The notes below the pieces were generated by a model, which was not told the DNA's origin, did no database searches, and worked only from the letters and a program-made list of their open reading frames with translations. Below are positions 1 through 5,327 of a stretch of 6,033 nt of DNA, one piece after another. Numbering within the stretch: position 1 is the first letter of the stretch; each line of letters starts with the position of its first letter. The translations under genes and the position numbers were made by a program. This DNA comes from JBATTK01 sp049670505. GTDB lineage: Bacteria; Bacteroidota; Bacteroidia; Flavobacteriales; Flavobacteriaceae. The DNA is taken from the NCBI GenBank assembly GCA_049670505.1, contig JBATTK010000008.1, positions 1 to 6,033 of the forward strand, in the 5' to 3' direction.

Positions 1-429
1 ATAAAGGACAGATTGGTTCAAGGTATCTTCCGTTATTAATTTCATAGAAGTATTGGCCCTATGAAAGAACACCAATAGAGCACCTAATATTACCGCAACC
101 TTTAGGGCACCAAAGATGCCTCCCGCTATTTTGTTCAACAGTCCCAACATGGCAAAGTCGGCAATTTTCGTCAACAATTTACCGGCCAGATGAACAACAA
201 AAACAATAAGGACAAAAGTGATAATAAAAGCGGCAAGATTAATATAGCGTTCGTTCCATTCCATATTTTCGGAAAGGTAGTCCCCGGTAATATAGGAGAA
301 ATGAATGGCACCAAAAAGTCCTGCAACAAGAGCGATTATGGAGGCAATTTCTACAAAGAGACCGTTTTTGAGCCCCCTGTAAAGCCCCCAAAGGAGTAAT
401 AGCCCAATTACAATATCCAAAAACCCCAT
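1..429 (-). CDS. CvpA-family inner-membrane protein, N-terminal part (C-terminus beyond left edge)
   Basis: The reverse strand reads from an ATG at 429-427 without a stop to base 1, giving 143 codons that begin MGFLDIVIGLLLLWGLYRG. Hydrophobic segments lie at about residues 3-17, 26-43, 64-82 and 100-122, so this is a four-pass membrane protein. The family pattern is visible in the glycine/arginine turn after helix 1 (LYRGLKNG, 16-23) and in LNKIAGGIFGALK (98-110) leading into the last helix. CvpA was named for a role in colicin V production in E. coli; the wider family is conserved, and its biochemical role remains poorly defined. The reading is open at the window edge, so it is truncated by the window and not shown to be broken. 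No strong Shine-Dalgarno precedes the ATG. It is transcribed divergently from the next gene. The family call is fairly secure; the physiological role is not. Confidence 0.85.
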   Translation of the reverse strand, partial: MGFLDIVIGLLLLWGLYRGLKNGLFVEIASIIALVAGLFGAIHFSYITGDYLSENMEWNERYINLAAFIITFVLIVFVVHLAGKLLTKIADFAMLGLLNKIAGGIFGALKVAVILGALLVFFHRANTSMKLITEDTLNQSVLY

Positions 430-532
430 ATGAAATTAATACGATTAGGCCCTGACACCGATTATCAAGGTTAGTTCAACAATCTATTTTAATCCGCTTA
501 AACGAACGGCTACTCAAAATAGGTATCACTAG

Positions 533-540
533 CAAATATA
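533..540 (-). promoter_or_regulatory. Candidate Bacteroidota -7 element for the CvpA gene
   Basis: Read on the minus strand this is TATATTTG, a full match to the Bacteroidota -7 consensus TAnnTTTG. It would give the CvpA gene a leader of roughly 100 nt. The nearest upstream TTTG on the same strand (571-568) is 27 bp away, longer than the usual spacing of about 19-21 bp, so the -33 part is not convincing. A poorer -7 match, TAACCTTG at 473-466 (one mismatch), lies nearer the gene and is an alternative. Confidence 0.35.
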
Positions 541-553
541 GAACTTTGATTCG

Positions 554-561
554 TACCTTTG
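554..561 (+). promoter_or_regulatory. Candidate Bacteroidota -7 element for the two-gene unit at 578-1253
   Basis: TACCTTTG matches TAnnTTTG at every fixed position and ends 16 bp before the ATG at 578. Transcription would start at about 566-568, giving a leader of only about 10 nt. No TTTG is present at the expected -33 position (around 531-534, which reads agca), so this is supported by the -7 box and location alone. Confidence 0.45.
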
Positions 562-566
562 AATTT

Positions 567-576
567 TCAAATTTGA
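567..576. repeat. Perfect 10-bp palindrome next to the start codon
   Basis: TCAAATTTGA is its own reverse complement. It ends one base before the ATG at 578 and covers the predicted transcription start of the candidate promoter at 554-561. That is where a repressor operator could sit, but a short AT-rich palindrome is also common by chance, and no second copy was noticed near the other promoters. Confidence 0.3.
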
Positions 577-577
577 T

Positions 578-934
578 ATGGCAAGAGACATACAATTAAA
601 GGAACATTGGGATGAGTTGGTCTTTAAATTATCGGCTCAATTTGCGGACGGAGATCCTTTGGAGTTAGATGCTATCATATACCTTGTGGGGGTTCAGGAA
701 TTGGGCCAGTATCATAAAAAATACAAAAAGGACGAGAAGGTAAACCTAATGCATATTGCCATTTGTCGGTTATTGGAACCCTATGGATACTATGAATTCG
801 ATTTTTTTGATGAGGATGGCTGGCCGCATTATACGATAAAGGAAGAATTGCCCGCCTTAAAAGCAGGGGAGCAATCGGTTTTAATGAAAGAGGCGTTGGT
901 CCATTATTTTTTGGAAAAGGAATACATTCAATAG
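578..934 (+). CDS. Conserved-looking hypothetical protein, 118 aa, function unknown
   Basis: I do not recognise a named family here. The protein is small, soluble and rich in acidic and aromatic residues. It has no signal peptide, no membrane segment and no cysteine pair or obvious catalytic motif. The N-terminal half looks helical (RDIQLKEHWDELVFKLSAQF, 3-22, and LELDAIIYLVGVQELGQ, 28-44). A central lysine-rich stretch (HKKYKKDEK, 46-54) precedes a helix (VNLMHIAICRLLEPYGYYEF, 55-74) and an acidic aromatic turn (DFFDEDGWPHY, 75-85). The C-terminus looks helical again (SVLMKEALVHYFLEKEYIQ, 100-118). The ATG at 578 is chosen because it is the first start after the candidate promoter at 554-561. 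The ABM-fold gene starts one base after its stop codon, so the two are almost certainly co-transcribed. By composition and codon use it resembles its neighbours. That it is a real gene is likely; any function would be a guess. Confidence 0.8.
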   Translation: MARDIQLKEHWDELVFKLSAQFADGDPLELDAIIYLVGVQELGQYHKKYKKDEKVNLMHIAICRLLEPYGYYEFDFFDEDGWPHYTIKEELPALKAGEQSVLMKEALVHYFLEKEYIQ

Positions 935-935
935 C

Positions 936-1253
936 ATGAATTTAAAAAAGCCGTACTACGCCGTTATTTTTACCTCTACCCGAACGGAAGGCGATAACGG
1001 TTATGCACAAATGGCCCGGAAAATGGAGGATTTGGCAAGACAACAACTTGGCTTTTTAGGAATAGAAAGTGCCAGGGAAGAAATTGGCCTTACCGTTAGC
1101 TATTGGGAAAGCTTGGAGGCCATAACGCATTGGAAAGCCCATACGGACCATGTATTTGCACAACAGAAGGGAATAAAGGATTGGTATAGCTGGTACAAAG
1201 TGCGGGTATGTCTGGTGGAGCGGGAGTACGAGTTTATCGCCTCCCCAAGCTAA
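936..1253 (+). CDS. Antibiotic biosynthesis monooxygenase (ABM) domain protein, 105 aa
   Basis: This is a single-domain protein of the dimeric alpha/beta-barrel type (ABM family, resembling B. subtilis YqjZ-type proteins). A first strand (YYAVIFTSTRT, 7-17) leads into a helix (YAQMARKMEDLARQQLGFLG, 23-42). The typical GFLGIES turn follows at 39-45, then VSYWESLEAITHWKAHTDH (54-72) and a last strand beginning WYSWYKVRV (83-91) and ending VEREYEF. The spacing of the SYW-S-EAI-W-H signature is as expected for the family. Members include cofactor-free quinol-type monooxygenases, haem-degrading enzymes and many uncharacterised proteins; nothing here fixes the substrate, and the name does not imply antibiotic synthesis. 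It is cytoplasmic, with no signal peptide. It begins one base after the stop of the 118-aa gene, implying joint transcription and perhaps translational coupling. The fold call is firm and the activity unknown. Confidence 0.85.
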   Translation: MNLKKPYYAVIFTSTRTEGDNGYAQMARKMEDLARQQLGFLGIESAREEIGLTVSYWESLEAITHWKAHTDHVFAQQKGIKDWYSWYKVRVCLVEREYEFIASPS

Positions 1254-1260
1254 AGCTTGG
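1245..1260 (+). terminator. Small hairpin across the ABM stop codon, possible weak terminator
   Basis: CCAAGCTAAAGCTTGG is a perfect inverted repeat: a 6-bp stem with a TAAA loop, formally 7 bp with AA. The stop codon TAA (1251-1253) lies in its centre. It is followed by cacctttcttgttt, which is only loosely T-rich, so it is at best a weak terminator between the two-gene unit and the PBP1C gene. It may instead affect mRNA 3'-end stability, or be chance. Confidence 0.3.
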
Positions 1261-1325
1261 CACCTTTCTTGTTTAAGGAGAAGCGCCTGGGATTTTTTCA
1301 TAAGTTTTAGTCCAAGATTAATCAG

Positions 1326-3734
1326 ATGAAAAAATTGAAAATTAAAAATACGATCCAAATTCGCTTTGCGGATCTTCTCCTCCCAAGGCGTTGGGATGTC
1401 ATTTCGTTTCTAAAAAAACACCCTAAAAAACTATTTGTATTTTCAATTCTTATCGTTGCCTATTATTTCTGCCTTCCCCAAGAACTTTTCGAAGTACCTA
1501 CCGCTACGGTAGTGGAGGATAAAGACGGAACCTTGCTTGGTGCAAAGATCGCACAAGATGGTCAATGGCGTTTTCCGCAGATAGATAGTGTACCCCATAA
1601 GTTTAAAACCTGTCTGTTACAGTTTGAAGACGCCTATTTTTATAAACATCCCGGTTTTAATCCTGTGTCCATGGCAAAGGCACTAAAGATTAATTGGGCC
1701 GCTGGCAAAACTATTAGGGGAGGGAGCACTATTACCCAACAGCTCATTCGTTTGTCCAGAAACCAGAAAGAACGTACCTATCTTGAAAAAGGTATCGAGG
1801 TAATTTTGGCCACCCGTTTGGAACTCCGACATTCCAAGGAAGAAATTCTGGATTTATATGCAAGCAATGCGCCTTATGGGGGAAATGTAGTGGGATTGGA
1901 AGTAGCGGCCTGGCGCTATTTTGGATTGCAACCACATCAATTGTCATGGGCGGAATCAGCTACCCTGGCCGTCCTTCCAAATGCTCCGAGCCTAATTTAT
2001 CCGGGAAAGAATCAGCAAAAGCTGTTGGCCAAAAGAAACAGGCTGTTGTATAAACTGCTTCGAAAAAATATTTTGGACAGTACTACCTACAGATTGGCAT
2101 TATTGGAAGAATTACCGCAAAAACCCTATCTATTACCCCAAAGTGCACCACATTTGGTGGAGTATATCGCTAAAAAGGATAAAGGGAAGCGCGTAACGAC
2201 CACATTGAACGGGAATTTACAAAGGAACATTAATTTCATCATAGGAAACCATCATAAAAATCTAAAGCAGAACCAAGTGCATAATGCGTCGGTTTTGATT
2301 TTGGATGTGAATACCCGGGAAGTGCTTTCCTATGTGGGCAATACCCCTACCGATAAAGAACATCAGAAAGATGTAGACATGGTACGGGCCAATAGGAGTA
2401 CGGGTAGTGTTATAAAACCTTTATTGTATGCTGCCATGTTGGATGCAGGTGAATTGCTGCCAGATATGCTGGTCCCTGATGTACCCACACAAATTGCGGG
2501 GTATACCCCGGAAAACTTTACTGAGGACTACAGTGGGGCGGTACAAGCAAAAAAAGCCTTGGCCCGATCTTTGAATATCCCGGCTGTCCGATTGTTGCAA
2601 TCCTATGGGTTAAAAAAATTCAGGCATCAATTGGATTTCTTTAAGTTGGGAGGCATCAATAAATCTGCGGACCATTATGGTCTTACACTTGTGCTGGGCG
2701 GGGCGGAGAGCAATCTTTGGGATTTGTGCAAAACTTATGCCGCCATGGCATCTACTATTAATAATTTCAATAAAACCTCTAGCGAATACTATTCCGATGA
2801 GTGTACGGAGCCTATTTTGAGAAAGGGAACGGCATTGGTTTTTGGAAAGAAGTCCATCCACAAGACCTTTTTTGATGCGGGGAGTATCTACCTCACTTTT
2901 GAGGCCATGAAACAAGTAAACCGGCCCGAAGGAAACGAATCTTGGGAGTTTTTTGATTCTTCCAAAGAAGTTGCTTGGAAAACGGGTACCAGTTATGGCA
3001 ATAAGGATGCTTGGGCCATAGGAGTAACCAAAAACCATGTCGTAGGTGTATGGGTAGGTAATGCAGATGGGGAAGGGAGACCTAAAGTAACAGGAATAAG
3101 CAGTGCCGCACCTATTCTATTCGATGTATTCGATGTTTTGCCAAGATCTCCGTGGTTTTCAAAACCTTTGGATGAATTTACAGAAGTTGAAGTATGTGCC
3201 CAAAGTGGATACCTTCCCAGTGAAATATGTCCCAAAAAGACCATAAGCATTCCCTTTAAACAAAATTCAGTTGGTGTTTGCAACTATCACCGGCTTGTAC
3301 ATTTGGATGTACAAGGGCAATTTAGGGTGAACTCCTCTTGCGAAGATCTTGGAAACATCAAAGGCCAATCTTGGTTTGTTTTACCCCCTTTGATGGAATT
3401 TTATTATAAAAAAAGCCATCCTACCTATAGACCGTTGCCACCTTTCCGCGGCGACTGTAGAAGGGCGGAAGCTGCGGTAATGGAATTTATTTACCCCAAA
3501 GAGGGGAACCGCATTACCTTGACAAAGAATTTTAAGGGAGAAAAGAACGAGGTGGTATTAAAACTGGCACATATCAAATCCGGCACAACAGTCTTTTGGT
3601 ATTTGGACGACACTTTCGTTGAACAAACAAAAAACTTTCACGAAATCGGGTTGGTACCATCCGTAGGGAAGCATAAAATTACCGTTGTGGATGCATCGGG
3701 CAATGAACTTGCCGTTACGATAACGATTGAGTAG
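1326..3734 (+). CDS. pbpC: Penicillin-binding protein 1C (bifunctional peptidoglycan glycosyltransferase/transpeptidase)
   Basis: This class A penicillin-binding protein polymerises lipid II into glycan strands and cross-links peptides on the outer face of the inner membrane. The 802 residues have a cytoplasmic basic tail and one membrane anchor (about 36-51, LFVFSILIVAYYF). The glycosyltransferase domain carries EDAYFYKHPG (101-110; E101 is the expected catalytic Glu) and RGGSTITQQL (131-140). The transpeptidase domain has all three motifs: SVIK (S361 nucleophile, K364), SLN (415-417) and KTGT (552-555). After it comes a cysteine-bearing segment typical of 1C proteins (C624, C635, C652 with H655), with further cysteines at 672 and 711, then a beta-rich BiPBP_C region at about 715-802. 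Length is slightly above E. coli PbpC (about 770). The motif set and C-terminal domain point to 1C rather than 1A or 1B. The ATG at 1326 gives the expected short tail before the anchor. In many bacteria pbpC adjoins an alpha-2-macroglobulin gene; none is present here. Confidence 0.95.
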   Translation: MKKLKIKNTIQIRFADLLLPRRWDVISFLKKHPKKLFVFSILIVAYYFCLPQELFEVPTATVVEDKDGTLLGAKIAQDGQWRFPQIDSVPHKFKTCLLQFEDAYFYKHPGFNPVSMAKALKINWAAGKTIRGGSTITQQLIRLSRNQKERTYLEKGIEVILATRLELRHSKEEILDLYASNAPYGGNVVGLEVAAWRYFGLQPHQLSWAESATLAVLPNAPSLIYPGKNQQKLLAKRNRLLYKLLRKNILDSTTYRLALLEELPQKPYLLPQSAPHLVEYIAKKDKGKRVTTTLNGNLQRNINFIIGNHHKNLKQNQVHNASVLILDVNTREVLSYVGNTPTDKEHQKDVDMVRANRSTGSVIKPLLYAAMLDAGELLPDMLVPDVPTQIAGYTPENFTEDYSGAVQAKKALARSLNIPAVRLLQSYGLKKFRHQLDFFKLGGINKSADHYGLTLVLGGAESNLWDLCKTYAAMASTINNFNKTSSEYYSDECTEPILRKGTALVFGKKSIHKTFFDAGSIYLTFEAMKQVNRPEGNESWEFFDSSKEVAWKTGTSYGNKDAWAIGVTKNHVVGVWVGNADGEGRPKVTGISSAAPILFDVFDVLPRSPWFSKPLDEFTEVEVCAQSGYLPSEICPKKTISIPFKQNSVGVCNYHRLVHLDVQGQFRVNSSCEDLGNIKGQSWFVLPPLMEFYYKKSHPTYRPLPPFRGDCRRAEAAVMEFIYPKEGNRITLTKNFKGEKNEVVLKLAHIKSGTTVFWYLDDTFVEQTKNFHEIGLVPSVGKHKITVVDASGNELAVTITIE
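3294..3315 (+). repeat. Intragenic inverted repeat in pbpC (9-bp stem, 4-nt loop)
   Basis: CTTGTACAT at 3294-3302 pairs perfectly with ATGTACAAG at 3307-3315 across a TTGG loop. It lies inside pbpC, in codons for about residues 657-664 between the transpeptidase and the C-terminal region. A rough estimate (4^-9 per position, about 6000 positions, about 8 loop sizes) gives around 0.2 such perfect stems expected by chance, so it is unusual but not compelling. It has no T-tract and is not a terminator. Confidence 0.35.
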
Positions 3735-3743
3735 ATTCATTCC

Positions 3744-3774
3744 TTTGAAATAGGGCTGCAAACGTTTATATTTG
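3744..3774 (+). promoter_or_regulatory. Bacteroidota-type promoter for glpK (glpKD unit)
   Basis: TTTG at 3744-3747, a 19-bp spacer, and TATATTTG at 3767-3774 match both parts of the Bacteroidota primary sigma factor promoter (TTTG, about 19 bp, TAnnTTTG) at the usual spacing. It begins nine bases after the pbpC stop codon. Transcription should start near 3779-3781, leaving a leader of about 12-14 nt before the ATG at 3793. No obvious operator palindrome is seen around it, so glycerol-responsive control is not visible in the sequence. Confidence 0.75.
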
Positions 3775-3792
3775 AGGTTCTTATCCGCTTTT

Positions 3793-5280
3793 ATGCAACA
3801 GGAATATATTATCGCTTTAGATCAGGGAACCACTAGTTCCCGTGCCCTTTTGATTAACAGGGAAGGTCGTATTGTAGAGATGGTCCAACAAGAGTTTTCG
3901 CAGATTTTTCCAAAACCGGGCTGGGTTGAGCACGACCCTAAGGAAATTTTGACTTCCCAGATGAACGTTTTGCAGCAACTTCTTAAGAAAAGTAATGTAA
4001 ATGCGGGCGATATCAAGGGTATTGGTATTACCAATCAACGGGAAACGGCCGTGGTTTGGGACAAGAATACCGGGGAGCCCGTTTATAATGCTATTGTTTG
4101 GCAAGACAAACGTACTGCGGATATTTGTGAAGACCTTAAGGAAAAAGGACTAACGGACTATGTGAATAGCACCACGGGCTTGGTCATTGATTCTTATTTT
4201 TCGGGAACCAAAATCAAGTGGATCTTAGACCATGTAGCCGGGGCAAGGGAGAAAGCGGAAAAAGGGGATTTGCTTTTTGGAACGATAGATACGTGGTTAA
4301 TTTGGCATATGACCCAAGGGAAGTCCCATGTTACGGACTATACCAATGCCTCGCGCACTCTGATTTTTGATATTTCCAAACTTAGATGGGATGAAAAGCT
4401 AATGGAAGAATTGGGTATTCCGGCAAGTATGTTGCCAGAAGTAAAACCATCGGCCTATCATTTTGGGGATTATATGTTGGACGGTAAGGCAATTCCAATT
4501 GCCGGGGTAGCGGGTGATCAACAAGCGGCACTGTTTGGGCAGGCCTGCTTTAAGAAAGGTACCGCTAAAAACACCTATGGCACAGGGTGTTTTATGCTGA
4601 TGAATACAGGTAAGAAACCACAGTTTTCCAAAAATGGGTTGTTGACTACTATTGCTTACGGTCTGGATGGTAAGGTAAATTATGCGTTGGAAGGCAGTAT
4701 TTTTATAGCCGGAGCGGCCATACAATGGCTTAGGGACGGTTTAGAGCTTATTACCGATGCGAAAGAAACAGATGCGCTTGCCAGCTCTTTAGAAGGAGAA
4801 AATTCTGTTTATGTAGTACCGGCCTTTGTGGGTCTGGGCGCTCCTTATTGGGATATGTATGCCCGTGGCGCCATTTTTGGGCTTACCCGGGATACCGGGA
4901 AGGCACATTTGGCCAAAGCAACCTTGGAGTCATTGGCCTATCAGACCAAGGATATTCTTAAAGCCATGGAGCGCGATTCCGGAATAGAACTAAAAAACCT
5001 TAGGGTAGATGGGGGTGCTTGCGCCAATAATTATTTAATGCAGTTTCAGGCCGATATTTTAAACACAGAAGTGCATCGGCCAGAGGTTATAGAATCTACT
5101 GCAATGGGAGCAGCGTTTTTAGCGGGAATTACGGTTGGATTATGGACCAAGAAAGATATTAGTCAAAATAGGCCCATAGACCGGGTGTTTGCACCTACCT
5201 TTGATGCTGCAAAAAGAAAAAGACTATACGGCACATGGCAAAAGGCCGTGGAGCGAACAAAAAATTGGGAAGCGAGTTAA
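3793..5280 (+). CDS. glpK: Glycerol kinase
   Basis: This FGGY-family cytoplasmic kinase converts glycerol and ATP to sn-glycerol 3-phosphate, the first step of glycerol catabolism. From the ATG at 3793 it has 495 residues, normal for the family. Visible are the N-terminal phosphate loop DQGTTSSR (10-17), glycerol-binding R83-E84 in GITNQRET, Y135, and D242-Q243 in AGDQQ. FGGY signature 1 is at YFSGTKIKWI (135-144), GTGCFML is at 263-269, and signature 2 spans about 359-379. The frame is open upstream to a TTG at 3772, but that TTG lies inside the promoter -7 box and upstream of the predicted transcript start, so the ATG is preferred. Judged by spacing to AGDQQ, the E. coli fructose-1,6-bisphosphate-binding Arg236 is replaced by Ala233, and the IIAGlc zinc ligand Glu478 by Lys474. 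Those two controls are therefore probably absent. glpD follows after 47 bp. Confidence 0.97.
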   Translation: MQQEYIIALDQGTTSSRALLINREGRIVEMVQQEFSQIFPKPGWVEHDPKEILTSQMNVLQQLLKKSNVNAGDIKGIGITNQRETAVVWDKNTGEPVYNAIVWQDKRTADICEDLKEKGLTDYVNSTTGLVIDSYFSGTKIKWILDHVAGAREKAEKGDLLFGTIDTWLIWHMTQGKSHVTDYTNASRTLIFDISKLRWDEKLMEELGIPASMLPEVKPSAYHFGDYMLDGKAIPIAGVAGDQQAALFGQACFKKGTAKNTYGTGCFMLMNTGKKPQFSKNGLLTTIAYGLDGKVNYALEGSIFIAGAAIQWLRDGLELITDAKETDALASSLEGENSVYVVPAFVGLGAPYWDMYARGAIFGLTRDTGKAHLAKATLESLAYQTKDILKAMERDSGIELKNLRVDGGACANNYLMQFQADILNTEVHRPEVIESTAMGAAFLAGITVGLWTKKDISQNRPIDRVFAPTFDAAKRKRLYGTWQKAVERTKNWEAS

Positions 5281-5327
5281 CGAATTTTTAGTTGCTTGAT
5301 TTTCAAATAATAAAAAGATATAAACGT

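Noticed and set aside
190..399. Plus-strand 69-aa open frame rich in Asn and Lys
   Set aside because: It lies wholly antisense to the CvpA-family reading frame, has low-complexity composition and has no promoter or family features; it is a shadow of the real gene.
1056..1358. Minus-strand 100-aa open frame antisense to the ABM gene and the start of pbpC
   Set aside because: It spans two well-supported genes on the other strand and has no recognisable domain.
2610..3283. Minus-strand open frames of 142 and 96 aa inside pbpC
   Set aside because: Both are antisense to the transpeptidase domain, whose motifs are intact in frame, and neither resembles a protein family.
3772..3792. TTG-initiated seven-residue N-terminal extension of glycerol kinase
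   Set aside because: The TTG is part of the -7 promoter element TATATTTG and lies upstream of the predicted transcript start; the ATG at 3793 gives the normal N-terminus.
3817..4725. Minus-strand open frames of 95, 70 and 108 aa inside glpK
   Set aside because: They are antisense to conserved glycerol kinase motifs; no start context or domain supports them.
5281..5327. Possible terminator or separate promoter between glpK and glpD
   Set aside because: No inverted repeat and no full TAnnTTTG match was found; the AT-rich spacer is better explained as an intra-operon gap.
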